Assembly (NCBI RefSeq): GCF_032586155.1
Contig: NZ_JAWHTC010000004.1
Location: forward strand, 310,001 to 374,000
Direction of reading: 5' to 3'
From: JAWHTC01 sp032586155
Lineage (GTDB): Bacteria; Pseudomonadota; Alphaproteobacteria; Rhodobacterales; Rhodobacteraceae
Length of the DNA: 64,000 nt
Part shown: positions 16,768 to 25,770 of the stretch, piece by piece
Position numbering within the stretch: position 1 is the stretch's first letter
How the letters are laid out: each line of letters begins with the position of its first letter
Notes under the pieces: model-generated
Database searches by the model: none
What the model was told of the DNA's origin: nothing
The model's input: the letters and a program-made list of their open reading frames with translations, nothing else
Position numbers and translations under genes: made by a program

Positions 16768-18311
16768 TGGATAACCTTCTTTCCATTGTTACTTTTATCC
16801 CGGCGCTGGCCGCACTTATCCTGATGGTGTTCCTGCGTGGCGATGACGAGGCCGCCAATCGCAATGCCAAGTGGGTGGCATTGCTGGCGACCAGCCTGAC
16901 CTTCCTGGTTTCGCTGTTCATCCTGGCGCAATTCGACCCCAATGACACCGGCTTCCAGATGGTGGAAGAGCGGACCTGGCTGATGGGGCTGCAATATAAG
17001 ATGGGCGTTGACGGGATCAGCGTTCTCTTCGTGATGCTGACCACCTTCATGATGCCGCTGACGATCTATGCCAGCTGGGGCGTGGAAAGCCGGGTCAAGG
17101 AATACATGATCGCCTTCCTGATGCTGGAAACGCTGATGCTGGGCGTGTTCATGGCGCTGGACCTGGTGCTGTTCTATCTTTTCTTCGAGGCCGGTCTGAT
17201 CCCGATGTTCCTGATCATCGGCATCTGGGGCGGCAAGGACCGGATTTATGCCAGCTTCAAATTCTTCCTCTATACCTTCCTTGGCTCGGTCCTGATGCTG
17301 GTGGCGATGGTGGGGATGTTTGCCGATGCGGGCACCACAGACATTGAACAGCTTCTGACACACCAGTTTGGCTCCGAGACCTTCTCGCTTATGGGCTTCC
17401 AGATCGTGGGTGGGATGCAGACCATCCTTTGGCTGGCCTTCTTTGCCAGCTTCGCGGTGAAGATGCCGATGTGGCCGGTGCATACCTGGCTGCCGGATGC
17501 ACACGTGCAGGCGCCGACCGCTGGTTCGGTCGTGCTGGCGGCGATCCTGTTGAAGATGGGTGGCTATGGCTTCCTGCGTTTCAGCCTGCCGATGTTCCCG
17601 GTGGCCTCTGACATTCTTGCGCCACTGATCTTCTGGATGAGCGCCATTGCGATTGTTTACACCTCGCTTGTGGCGATGGTGCAGGAGGACATGAAGAAGC
17701 TGATTGCGTATTCCTCGGTCGCGCACATGGGTTATGTGACCATGGGCATCTTTGCCGCCAACCAGCAGGGCATCGATGGCGCCATCTTCCAGATGATCAG
17801 CCACGGCTTTATCTCGGGGGCGCTCTTCCTTTGCGTTGGCGTGATCTATGACCGGATGCATACCCGTGAGATTGACGCTTATGGCGGTCTGGTGAACCGG
17901 ATGCCGGCCTATGCGCTGATTTTCATGTTCTTCACCATGGCCAATGTCGGCCTGCCGGGCACCTCCGGGTTCATCGGTGAATTCCTGACCCTGATGGGCA
18001 TTTTCCAGGTCAACACCTGGGTGGCGCTGTTTGCGACCTCGGGCGTGATCTTCTCGGCGGCTTACGCGCTCTGGCTCTATCGCCGGGTGGTGTTTGGCGA
18101 CCTGATCAAGGAAAGCCTGAAGACCATCCAGGACATGACAGGTCGAGAAAAGGCGATCTTTGCGCCGCTGGTGGCAATGACCCTTCTGCTGGGCGTCTAT
18201 CCGGCGCTTGTTTTGGATATCATCGGTCCCTCGGTTGAGGCGCTGATTGGCAATTACGAGACCGCCCTGGCGGATGCGGGTGCATCCACCATGGTTGCGG
18301 CCTCGCACTGA
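16767..18311 (+). CDS. nuoM: NADH-quinone oxidoreductase subunit M
   Basis: NuoM (ND4, 514 aa) is the second antiporter-like proton-pumping subunit. The conserved glutamate region (FYLFFEAGLIPMFLIIGIWG, about residues 141-160) and the HTWLPDAHVQAPTAGSVVLA motif near 235-255 are present. I start at the ATG at 16767 that overlaps the nuoL stop, giving MDNLLSIVTFIP; the frame upstream of it lies inside nuoL. About fourteen helices are expected. It is followed nine bases later by nuoN. Confidence 0.97.
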   Translation: MDNLLSIVTFIPALAALILMVFLRGDDEAANRNAKWVALLATSLTFLVSLFILAQFDPNDTGFQMVEERTWLMGLQYKMGVDGISVLFVMLTTFMMPLTIYASWGVESRVKEYMIAFLMLETLMLGVFMALDLVLFYLFFEAGLIPMFLIIGIWGGKDRIYASFKFFLYTFLGSVLMLVAMVGMFADAGTTDIEQLLTHQFGSETFSLMGFQIVGGMQTILWLAFFASFAVKMPMWPVHTWLPDAHVQAPTAGSVVLAAILLKMGGYGFLRFSLPMFPVASDILAPLIFWMSAIAIVYTSLVAMVQEDMKKLIAYSSVAHMGYVTMGIFAANQQGIDGAIFQMISHGFISGALFLCVGVIYDRMHTREIDAYGGLVNRMPAYALIFMFFTMANVGLPGTSGFIGEFLTLMGIFQVNTWVALFATSGVIFSAAYALWLYRRVVFGDLIKESLKTIQDMTGREKAIFAPLVAMTLLLGVYPALVLDIIGPSVEALIGNYETALADAGASTMVAASH

Positions 18312-18320
18312 CGGAGAGAA

Positions 18321-19772
18321 ATGATGATCCAGGCTGATCTCAATATTATCCTGCCCGAACTGGTTCTCTCGCTGTTTGCGATGGCGGCCCTGATTTTCGC
18401 GGTCTACACGAGCAAGGACAAGCTGGCGGTGCCGCTGATCTGGCTGACCGCCGGTCTGATGGCGGTGCTGGCCGCGTGGATCGGGATTACCGGCAACGGC
18501 ACCAAGGAAGCGTTCGGTGGCATGTTCATCGACGATGGCTTTGCCCGCTTTGCCAAGATCACCATCCTGCTGGCCGCCGGTTCCGTGCTGGTCATGGGGC
18601 AGGAGTTCATGTCGCGCCGCAACATGCTCAAGTTCGAGTATCCCATCCTGGTGGCCCTGTCGGCCGTGGGGATGATGATGATGGTTTCGGCAGGCGATTT
18701 GATGGCGCTTTATATGGGGTTGGAGCTGCAATCGCTGTCGCTCTACGTGGTCGCCGCGATGCGTCGTGATAGCGTGCGTTCGACCGAAGCGGGTCTGAAA
18801 TACTTTGTGCTGGGGGCGCTTTCCTCGGGGCTGCTGCTATACGGCGCGTCGATGGTTTACGGCTATGCCGGCACGACGCTGTTTTCGGGCATCATCGACG
18901 CGGCAGGCGAAGGCCAAGCGCCGATCGGGCTGCTTCTGGGCCTGATCTTCGTGATGGCGGGCCTGGCCTTCAAGGTCAGCGCGGTGCCGTTCCACATGTG
19001 GACACCGGACGTTTACGAAGGTGCGCCGACGCCGGTAACGGCCTTCTTTGCCACCGCGCCGAAAATGGCGGCGATGGCGCTGCTGGCGCGAGTGCTGCAT
19101 GATGCCTTTGGCGGGGTCACTGGCGACTGGACGCAAGTGTTGGCGCTGCTCAGCTTGCTGTCGATGTTCCTGGGGGCCGTCGCAGCGATTGGCCAGACAA
19201 ATATCAAACGTCTGATGGCGTTTTCGTCGATTGCCCATATGGGCTTTGCCCTGATGGGGCTGGCCGCCGGGACCGCCTTTGGCGTGCAGGCGATGCTGAT
19301 CTACATGGCGATCTACGTGACCATGAATGTCGGCACCTTCGCCTTCATCCTGAGCATGGAACGCGACGGGCAGCCGGTGACGGATATTGCCTCGCTGAAC
19401 CAATATGCCAAGGCGGCGCCGGGCAAGGCGCTGGCGATGCTGGTGCTGCTGTTTTCGCTGGCCGGTGTACCACCGCTGGTGGGCTTCTTCGGCAAGTTCT
19501 ATGTGCTGCGCGCAGCCTATGAATCCGGGCTGGCCTGGCTGGCGATTGCCGGTGTGGTGGCCTCGGTCATCGGTGCCTTCTATTACCTGCGCATCGTCTA
19601 CTTCATGTATTTCGGCGAAGAGGGCGAAGGGCTGGACAAGGGCCGTTCACCGGTGCCGGCCGTGTTCCTGATGGCCAGCGCGGTGGTGATCGGCGTGGCC
19701 TGGTTCCCGGGACTGAACCTGTTGGGGATCGAGGGCATGGCACAGGCGGCGGCTGCTGCGCTGGTCAACTGA
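18321..19772 (+). CDS. nuoN: NADH-quinone oxidoreductase subunit N
   Basis: NuoN (ND2, 483 aa) is the third antiporter-like subunit. The family pattern LYMGLELQSLSLYVVAAMRR (about residues 130-149) and the FHMWTPDVYEGAPTPVTAFFAT motif around 224-245 are clear, with repeated hydrophobic helices throughout. A GGAGAGAA site precedes the ATG. It is the last gene of the nuo operon and is followed by a strong hairpin terminator. Confidence 0.97.
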   Translation: MMIQADLNIILPELVLSLFAMAALIFAVYTSKDKLAVPLIWLTAGLMAVLAAWIGITGNGTKEAFGGMFIDDGFARFAKITILLAAGSVLVMGQEFMSRRNMLKFEYPILVALSAVGMMMMVSAGDLMALYMGLELQSLSLYVVAAMRRDSVRSTEAGLKYFVLGALSSGLLLYGASMVYGYAGTTLFSGIIDAAGEGQAPIGLLLGLIFVMAGLAFKVSAVPFHMWTPDVYEGAPTPVTAFFATAPKMAAMALLARVLHDAFGGVTGDWTQVLALLSLLSMFLGAVAAIGQTNIKRLMAFSSIAHMGFALMGLAAGTAFGVQAMLIYMAIYVTMNVGTFAFILSMERDGQPVTDIASLNQYAKAAPGKALAMLVLLFSLAGVPPLVGFFGKFYVLRAAYESGLAWLAIAGVVASVIGAFYYLRIVYFMYFGEEGEGLDKGRSPVPAVFLMASAVVIGVAWFPGLNLLGIEGMAQAAAAALVN

Positions 19773-19795
19773 TCCCGATTGGAGAGATTGGAAAG

Positions 19796-19820
19796 CGCCC
19801 GCAGGAGTTGCGGGCGTTTT
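19796..19820 (+). terminator. Terminator after nuoN
   Basis: Perfect 8-bp stem CGCCCGCA / TGCGGGCG with a five-base loop (GGAGT), followed by TTTT. It lies 24 bp after the nuoN stop and before birA, so birA-coaX-rnj either has its own promoter or depends on readthrough. Confidence 0.8.
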
Positions 19821-19840
19821 CACGTTTTGAGGGCTGGGAA

Positions 19841-19864
19841 ATGAGTATTTTTGCAAAGAAAGAG
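19841..19864 (+). repeat. Dispersed 22-bp motif, copy 1
   Basis: ATGAGTATTTTTGCAAAGAAAG matches the reverse complement of 32121-32142 at 21 of 22 positions. Copies lie in intergenic DNA next to terminators or hairpins. The element sits between the nuoN terminator and birA, where it may form part of the birA promoter region. Similar AT-rich strings are common in Rhodobacteraceae intergenic regions, from memory. Confidence 0.5.
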
Positions 19865-19878
19865 TGGCAGGTCGGGGC

Positions 19879-20622
19879 ATGAGCGGCTGGCCGAGCGGAT
19901 ATGGGCGACGGATTTTGGCGGAAGTGGACAGCACCATGGCCGAGGCGGCGCGCGTGGGACCAGGGCTGGCGGGACCGACATGGATATTGGGGCTGCGTCA
20001 GACCAAGGGGCGCGGCCGGCGCGGGCGGGCCTGGCGCGATCCGGAAGGGAACTTTGCCGCGACGCTGGTCATGCGGCCCAGTGAGCCACCCGAGGAGGTG
20101 GCCTTGCGGTCGTTCGTGGCGGCGCTGGCGCTGTACGATGCTTGCGTGCAGGCGACCGGACGGGCTGATGGGTTTTCCTTGAAGTGGCCGAATGACGTAT
20201 TGCTGAACGGCGGCAAATTGGCCGGGATCCTGCTGGAGAGTGCCGGACAGGGCGGGGTGATTTCGCACTTCGCAATCGGGGTCGGGGTGAACCTGCGGTC
20301 TGTTCCGGAGACGGTGGAAGACGGGGCGGTGGCGCCGGTATCGCTGATGGGGGAAACCGGGGTTGAGATTGATCCGGAGGGCTTTCTTGATCTGCTGGCC
20401 CCGGCGTATGCCAAGCGTGAAGAGAGCTTTACCACATACGGTTTTGCCCCGATCCGCGAAGCGTGGCTCGCCCGCGCAGCAAGGCTGGGCGAGGTGGTGA
20501 CGGCACGTACTAGCCGCGACGAGACCACCGGTACGTTTGAAACGGTGGACGAGGCGGGCAATCTTGTTCTATCCACGGCCAAAGGCCGGGTGGTGATTGC
20601 CGCCGCGGACGTGTTTTTCTGA
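19879..20622 (+). CDS. birA: Biotin--[acetyl-CoA-carboxylase] ligase
   Basis: BirA (247 aa) makes biotinyl-AMP and transfers biotin to the carrier protein AccB (encoded at 52181). The motifs GRGRRGRAW (adenylate-binding loop, about residues 43-51) and KWPNDVLLNGGKLAGILLE (about 97-115) are intact. It lacks the N-terminal helix-turn-helix of E. coli BirA, so it should be a pure ligase and not a repressor. The ATG at 19879 is chosen over a GTG five codons upstream. It is followed by coaX with eleven bases between. Confidence 0.92.
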   Translation: MSGWPSGYGRRILAEVDSTMAEAARVGPGLAGPTWILGLRQTKGRGRRGRAWRDPEGNFAATLVMRPSEPPEEVALRSFVAALALYDACVQATGRADGFSLKWPNDVLLNGGKLAGILLESAGQGGVISHFAIGVGVNLRSVPETVEDGAVAPVSLMGETGVEIDPEGFLDLLAPAYAKREESFTTYGFAPIREAWLARAARLGEVVTARTSRDETTGTFETVDEAGNLVLSTAKGRVVIAAADVFF

Positions 20623-20633
20623 AGGGGGCGCAC

Positions 20634-21413
20634 ATGCTTCTGTGCATCGACTGTGGCAATACCAATACGGTTTTCTCGATCTGGGACGGCGAGAAATTCC
20701 TGTGCACACTCAGGACATCGACCCACCATGCCCGCACGGCGGATGCCTATTTCACCTGGTATTCTACCCTGATCAAACACTACGGGATCGAGACCGATAT
20801 CACCGATGTGATCATCTCTTCGACGGTGCCGCGCGTGGTGTGGAACCTGCGGGTCTTTGCCGACCGGTTTTTCAATGCCCGCGCGCTGGTGGTGGGCAAG
20901 CCGGAGTGCGCCCTGCCGCATCCCCCGAGGGTGGACGAGGGCACCATCGTGGGACCGGACCGGTTGGTCAACGCGGTGTCGGCCTTTGACCGCCACGGCG
21001 GCGATATCATCGTGGTGGATTTCGGCACGGCGACCACGTTCGATGTGGTGGCCAAAGACGGGGCCTATATCGGCGGGGTGATCGCGCCGGGCGTGAACCT
21101 GTCTCTGGAGGCGCTGCACATGGCCGCCGCCGCCCTGCCGCATGTGGATATCACCAAGCCGCAGGCGGTGATCGGCACCAACACGGTGGCTTGTATCCAG
21201 TCGGGCGTGTTCTGGGGGTATGTCGGGCTGGTCAAGGAAATCTGCGCCCGGATCAAGGCCGAGCGCGAACGCGAAATGCAGGTGATTGCCACCGGCGGGC
21301 TGGCGCCATTGTTCCAGCAGAGCGAGGCGCTGTTTGATGCGTTTGAAGAAGACCTGACGATGCACGGGCTGACCGTGATCCACGATTACAACAAGGAAAT
21401 CGGCAACATATGA
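20634..21413 (+). CDS. coaX: Type III pantothenate kinase
   Basis: CoaX (259 aa) phosphorylates pantothenate as the first step of coenzyme A synthesis. The ASKHA-fold phosphate motif DCGNTNT is at residues 6-12, GPDRLVNA is in the middle and DFGTATTFDV is near 127-136. A GGGG-type site precedes the ATG. Its stop overlaps rnj (ATGA). The birA-coaX-rnj order after nuoN is common in alphaproteobacteria. Confidence 0.94.
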   Translation: MLLCIDCGNTNTVFSIWDGEKFLCTLRTSTHHARTADAYFTWYSTLIKHYGIETDITDVIISSTVPRVVWNLRVFADRFFNARALVVGKPECALPHPPRVDEGTIVGPDRLVNAVSAFDRHGGDIIVVDFGTATTFDVVAKDGAYIGGVIAPGVNLSLEALHMAAAALPHVDITKPQAVIGTNTVACIQSGVFWGYVGLVKEICARIKAEREREMQVIATGGLAPLFQQSEALFDAFEEDLTMHGLTVIHDYNKEIGNI

Positions 21414-23080
21414 GCAGTGCACGGCTGATCTATCTTCCCCTCGGCGGCGCCGGGGAAATTGGCATGAACGCCTATGTCTATGGCTATGGGCCGCAGGATC
21501 AAGAACGCTATATCCTGGTGGATATTGGCGTGACCTTTCCGGACATGGATGGCTCTCCGGGGGTGGATTTGATCCTGCCGGATATGAGCTGGCTGATCGA
21601 GCGGCGCGACCGGCTGGACGCGATCTTTATCACCCATGCCCACGAGGACCATATCGGGGCCGTGGCGCGGTTTCCCGAGCTTTTGGAGGACACGCCGGTT
21701 TATGCCCGCGCCTTCACGGCGCATCTGGCGCGGCTGAAGGTGGAAGAGGCGGGGCTTGATCCGAAGATCGTCAGGACGGTGTCGGCCTGGCCGGAAACGG
21801 TGACGGCGGGGCCGTTTACCGTGGGCTTTGTTCCGATTTCGCATTCGATTCCGGAAAGCGCCGGGATGGTGATCGACAGCCCGGAAGGCCGGGTGGTGCA
21901 TTCGGGCGACTTCAAGATCGACCGCACACCCGTGGTGGGCGAGCCGTTTGACGAGGAGGTCTGGCGCGAGATTGCCAAGCCCGGCGTCAGGGCGCTGATG
22001 TGTGATTCGACCAACGTGTTCTCGCGCAAGGAAGGCCGCTCCGAGGCGGAATTGCCGGGGGAAATAGAGGCGTTGTTCTCTGACGCCAAGGGCATGGTGG
22101 TGGCGACGACCTTTGCTTCGAACGTGGCGCGGCTGAAAACACTGGCCGAGGCGGCAGACCGGGCCGGGCGCTCGATTTGCCTGTTGGGCCGGGCGATGCG
22201 GCGGATGATCGAGGCGGCGGTTGCGACGGGCGTGCTGCACGGCTTTCCCAAGGTGATCAGCCCCGAAGATGCGTTGAGCGTTCCACGCGAGAACCTGATG
22301 CTTCTGGTCACGGGGTCACAGGGCGAGCGCCGGGCCGCCAGTGCCCAACTGGCGCGGGGCAAGTTCAACGGGATCACGATGAAAGAGGGCGATATGTTCC
22401 TGTTTTCGTCGAAGACGATTCCGGGCAACGAGCGCGGCGTCATTCGCATCATGAACCAGTTCTCGGAAATGGGCGTCGATGTGGTGGATGAAAGTGCCGG
22501 GTTCTACCATGTCTCGGGCCATGCCAACCGGCCTGATCTGAAGACCATGCATGATTTGGTCGACCCGCAGATGGTGGTGCCGATGCATGGCGAACACCGG
22601 CACCTGCGCGAGCATGTGAAGCTGGCCGGTGAAGGCCGGCGCAAGGGGATCGTGGCCGTCAACGGCATGATGATCGACCTTTCCGGCAACGAACCGACGG
22701 TGGCTGAGTATATCGAGACCGGGCGAACCTATCTCGATGGTTCGATCCAGATCGGGGCGCTCGATGGGATCGTGCGCGACCGGATTCGCATGGCACTGAA
22801 TGGACATGTGACAGTGACGCTGATCCTGGATGAACGCGATGAGCCGTTGGGCGAGCCGTGGTGCGAAAGCATGGGGCTGGCCGAAGTCGGGCGCTCGCGT
22901 GTGTCATTGGTCGAGATTCTCGAGGCCGACCTGGGGCAGTTCCTGGGGCGGGCCAGCGAGAAGACGCTGGCGGATGACGACAAGCTCGAGCAGGAGTTGA
23001 AGCGGATCGTGCGCAAGGTGTCACAGGACGAGATCGGCAAGAAGCCCGAGGTGACGATCATTACCTCGCGATTGGCGTGA
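21410..23080 (+). CDS. rnj: Ribonuclease J
   Basis: RNase J (556 aa) is a metallo-beta-lactamase/beta-CASP nuclease with 5' exonuclease and endonuclease activity in RNA maturation and decay. The zinc motif HAHEDHIGA is at about residues 74-82. Further metal ligands appear in SHSIPES and HSGDFKID, and the beta-CASP part and GHANRPDLKTMHDLVDP motif follow. Its length is typical. It starts within the coaX stop overlap and ends before a bidirectional terminator. Confidence 0.95.
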   Translation: MSSARLIYLPLGGAGEIGMNAYVYGYGPQDQERYILVDIGVTFPDMDGSPGVDLILPDMSWLIERRDRLDAIFITHAHEDHIGAVARFPELLEDTPVYARAFTAHLARLKVEEAGLDPKIVRTVSAWPETVTAGPFTVGFVPISHSIPESAGMVIDSPEGRVVHSGDFKIDRTPVVGEPFDEEVWREIAKPGVRALMCDSTNVFSRKEGRSEAELPGEIEALFSDAKGMVVATTFASNVARLKTLAEAADRAGRSICLLGRAMRRMIEAAVATGVLHGFPKVISPEDALSVPRENLMLLVTGSQGERRAASAQLARGKFNGITMKEGDMFLFSSKTIPGNERGVIRIMNQFSEMGVDVVDESAGFYHVSGHANRPDLKTMHDLVDPQMVVPMHGEHRHLREHVKLAGEGRRKGIVAVNGMMIDLSGNEPTVAEYIETGRTYLDGSIQIGALDGIVRDRIRMALNGHVTVTLILDERDEPLGEPWCESMGLAEVGRSRVSLVEILEADLGQFLGRASEKTLADDDKLEQELKRIVRKVSQDEIGKKPEVTIITSRLA

Positions 23081-23095
23081 CCTGTTAGCAAAAAC

Positions 23096-23120
23096 AAAGG
23101 CCAGCGCAGGGCTGGCCTTT
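23096..23120. terminator. Bidirectional terminator between rnj and the DEAD-box helicase
   Basis: Perfect 10-bp stem AAAGGCCAGC / GCTGGCCTTT with a five-base loop, between convergent genes. On the minus strand it is followed by GTTTTTGC, a good T-tract for the helicase. On the plus strand the stem ends in CCTTTG, giving a weaker terminator for rnj. Confidence 0.85.
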
Positions 23121-23146
23121 GTCATGTGTCTGTTTTTACGTCGAAA

Positions 23147-24586
23147 TCAGTCGGTGCGACGCTCATCAAAGCTGAGCGCGATGAAGCCGGGCATGTGATC
23201 GCCCATGCCGACAACCTTGTTGCCGCCTCCCTCTTGTTTCCTGCCACCGCGGCCGCGGCCACCACGGCTGGGCTTGTTTTCGGGGGCGGGTTTGCTCTCG
23301 GGTTGCTTGGCCTCTTGAGCGGCCTCGGCGGGTTTGGCTGCGGGTTTGTCCTCGGGCTTGCGGCGCGTGCGGCGGGCCGGCTTGGGGGCTTCCTCGGCGG
23401 TTTCGGGCCTGTCGGTTTTGGCCGGCGCAGCGGCACCTTTGAGCGGGCTGTCGAGACGCGGGATTTCCTTTTGGATCAGGCGTTGCACGTCTTCGAGGTT
23501 CTTTTCGTCGCGCGGATTGCACAGCGTGATCGCCTTGCCTTCGCGCCCCGCGCGGCCGGTGCGGCCGATGCGGTGAACGTAATCCTCGGCGTGGCCTGGC
23601 ACGTCGAAATTGATCACGTGGCTGACCGAAGGCACGTCAAGACCGCGTGCAGCCACATCCGACGCGATGAGAAGCTTCAATTCGCCGTTGCGGAAGCCGT
23701 CCAGCGTGCGTGTGCGCTGCGACTGGTCCAGATCGCCATGGATCGGGGCCGCGTCATAGCCGTATTTCTTCAAAGATTTTGCGACGATATCCACGTCCAT
23801 CTTGCGGTTGCAGAAGACGATGGCGTTGGTCAGCGCGTCGCCCTCGGCATCGATCAGAAGCCGTAAGAGCTTGCGTTTCTCGCTGTCGGCGCGGTCGCGG
23901 CGCGAGCCCCTGAACATTACCACGCCCTGTTCGATGGTCTCGGAGGCGGTGGCCTGGCGGGCCACTTCGATGCGTTCAGGCGTGTGCAGGAAGGTGTTGG
24001 TGATCCGCTCGATCTCGGGCGCCATCGTGGCGCTGAAGAACAGCGTTTGGCGGGTGAACGGCGTCAGGCCGAAGATGCGTTCGATATCGGGGATGAAGCC
24101 CATGTCGAGCATCCGGTCGGCTTCGTCCACGACCATCACCTTGACGTCGCTGAGGATCAGCTTGCCGCGCTCGAAATGGTCGAGCAGGCGGCCCGGCGTG
24201 GCGATCAGAACGTCAACCCCCTTATCGATCAGGGTGTCCTGTTCCTTGAACGAAACGCCGCCAATGAGCAGCGCCTTGGAGAGTTTGACATGCTTGGCAT
24301 AGGTGTCGAAGTTTTCGGCCACCTGGGCGGCGAGTTCGCGGGTGGGGCAGAGAACGAGGGAGCGCGGCATGCGCGCACGTGCCCGGCCACGGGCCAGCAT
24401 CGAGATCATCGGCAGGACGAACCCTGCGGTCTTGCCGGTGCCGGTTTGGGCGATGCCAAGGACGTCACGGCCTTCAAGGGCTGGAGGGATGGCGCCTGCC
24501 TGGATGGGGGTGGGTGATTCATAGCCGGCTTCGTCGACGGCTTTGAGAACCTTCGCGTGCAACTTCAGGTCGGAAAATTTTGTCAT
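23147..24586 (-). CDS. DEAD/DEAH-box RNA helicase
   Basis: 479-aa RhlE-like ATP-dependent RNA helicase. Motifs in order: F and Q motif (FSDLKL...PTPIQ), Walker A AQTGTGKT near residue 50, PTRELAAQ, the DEAD variant VVDEADRML, SAT, then in domain 2 ARGLDVPSVSHVINFD and HRIGRTGRAG. The C-terminal tail from about residue 385 is Pro/Lys/Ala-rich and ends in RGGRGRGGRK-type basic repeats, a likely RNA-binding tail. I use the ATG at 24586 (MTKFSDL); the longer frame upstream is non-coding in character. Confidence 0.94.
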   Translation of the reverse strand: MTKFSDLKLHAKVLKAVDEAGYESPTPIQAGAIPPALEGRDVLGIAQTGTGKTAGFVLPMISMLARGRARARMPRSLVLCPTRELAAQVAENFDTYAKHVKLSKALLIGGVSFKEQDTLIDKGVDVLIATPGRLLDHFERGKLILSDVKVMVVDEADRMLDMGFIPDIERIFGLTPFTRQTLFFSATMAPEIERITNTFLHTPERIEVARQATASETIEQGVVMFRGSRRDRADSEKRKLLRLLIDAEGDALTNAIVFCNRKMDVDIVAKSLKKYGYDAAPIHGDLDQSQRTRTLDGFRNGELKLLIASDVAARGLDVPSVSHVINFDVPGHAEDYVHRIGRTGRAGREGKAITLCNPRDEKNLEDVQRLIQKEIPRLDSPLKGAAAPAKTDRPETAEEAPKPARRTRRKPEDKPAAKPAEAAQEAKQPESKPAPENKPSRGGRGRGGRKQEGGGNKVVGMGDHMPGFIALSFDERRTD

Positions 24587-24768
24587 GTGTATCCGTGGTT
24601 TACGGACATTTTCGCGCCCGTAGCGTCTGTTCGGGTTGGGTCCGGTTGACCCGCGGTTGTCCGCAATGCAACCCGTGCGCCCTCCATAGGGAAAATTGGG
24701 CTTGCGGTCAATGCAGGCTGGGCCGGCGTGCGGATTGGCCGCGTATTGTTGCCAGTTTGGAAGCAATT

Positions 24769-25731
24769 CTAGGCAAGATCTGGGAAATGTTTCTCCAGTT
24801 TCGCTTCCAGATCCATCTCGTAACAACGCAGCAGCCCGCGGGCCTTGAGCCGGGCGCGCAGATCGGGCGTGGCGCGGCAGACTTCGTCGAAGAAATCACG
24901 CAGGCCCTGTTCACCTTCTTCGGCCAGGATGTAGGAAAAGAACTCATGCATGGTTAATCCCCCGGCCACGCGCGGTCGGGTGGCACCAAGCTCCGGACGG
25001 TAGGCGCCTTTTTCAAGCCGGTAGCGGAAGCTGGCGAGCCAGTCGTCGAGCCGCGGGGCGTGCATGTGGCAAAGCTCGGTCTGCGGCAGCTCCTGCTGGC
25101 CGGGGTTTTGTTCGTCGCCAATGAAGATGTTGTGGATCTTGAACGCGGTCAGTTCGAGCCCGGTGCGGGCAAAGAGTTTTCCGGCGACGTGGGAGAGGAA
25201 GCCGCCATTGAGTTGCGCGCCATAGGTTGGGTAGATCGCGCCGGTCTGGAGGTCACGCGTGGCGCGGTCGTGGGCGGCGGCTTTGAAACAAGTCTGAGCT
25301 GGCGGGATATCAGAGATCCCCTCACCGGAAAGCGCCTCTATCGGGCGGGTGCGGGCACAAGCGCTATCATCCGGAAGGGCTTGAAGTTGCTCGGACAAGG
25401 GGTTGAGCGGCCGGAGAAATTCGTCCACGTCGATATGGGCGAGCCAATCGAGGCCCTGTGCCATGCGGTGATAGGCGTGGCGGGCGTTGCGGGCCTGGCG
25501 GACTTGGTGTTTGACCGGGCGGCGGGCGCGGCGCCAGTTGGTCTCGTCGGCTTGTATGATGCAGATTTCCGGGTGTTGCGACAGACGGTCAAAGGCCACT
25601 TGGTTGGCGTCATCCAAGTAGATAATGAGCCGATGCGCACCCAGCTCTAGGTGATGGGCGGCGAAGATCGCGATTTCGCGCAAGGGGGCCTTGATCGTCG
25701 AAACGATACCCCATTTCGGTGGACGGCTCAT
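24769..25731 (-). CDS. Glycosyltransferase family 2-like protein
   Basis: 320-aa protein of the family often annotated as glycosyltransferase family 2 (Glyco_tranf_2_4, GT92-like). WGIVSTIKAP at the start and LGAHRLIIYLDDAN lead to the metal-binding acidic motif HIDVDEFL near residue 100. The C-terminal half has FKIHNIF and ELCHMHAPR. Probably cytoplasmic; the acceptor is unknown, but surface polysaccharide modification is usual. It stands alone on the minus strand between prfC and the helicase, with a 182-bp spacer downstream that shows no gene. Confidence 0.8.
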   Translation of the reverse strand: MSRPPKWGIVSTIKAPLREIAIFAAHHLELGAHRLIIYLDDANQVAFDRLSQHPEICIIQADETNWRRARRPVKHQVRQARNARHAYHRMAQGLDWLAHIDVDEFLRPLNPLSEQLQALPDDSACARTRPIEALSGEGISDIPPAQTCFKAAAHDRATRDLQTGAIYPTYGAQLNGGFLSHVAGKLFARTGLELTAFKIHNIFIGDEQNPGQQELPQTELCHMHAPRLDDWLASFRYRLEKGAYRPELGATRPRVAGGLTMHEFFSYILAEEGEQGLRDFFDEVCRATPDLRARLKARGLLRCYEMDLEAKLEKHFPDLA

Positions 25732-25742
25732 AGGGCGAGGAT

Positions 25743-25764
25743 GCGCGGGCGGGTGTGCCCGCGC
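25743..25764 (-). terminator. GC-rich hairpin after prfC
   Basis: Perfect 8-bp stem GCGCGGGC / GCCCGCGC with a six-base loop, six bases past the prfC stop on the minus strand and twelve bases before the start of the glycosyltransferase. There is no T-tract, so it may be a weak or Rho-assisted terminator or an mRNA 3' end stabiliser. Confidence 0.45.
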
Positions 25765-25770
25765 AAGGGG

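Noticed and set aside
16695..18731. 678-aa open frame on the minus strand across nuoM and nuoN
   Set aside because: It lies antisense to two well-supported complex I genes, is His/Gln/Arg-rich, and shows no family motif. It is a codon-bias shadow in GC-rich DNA.
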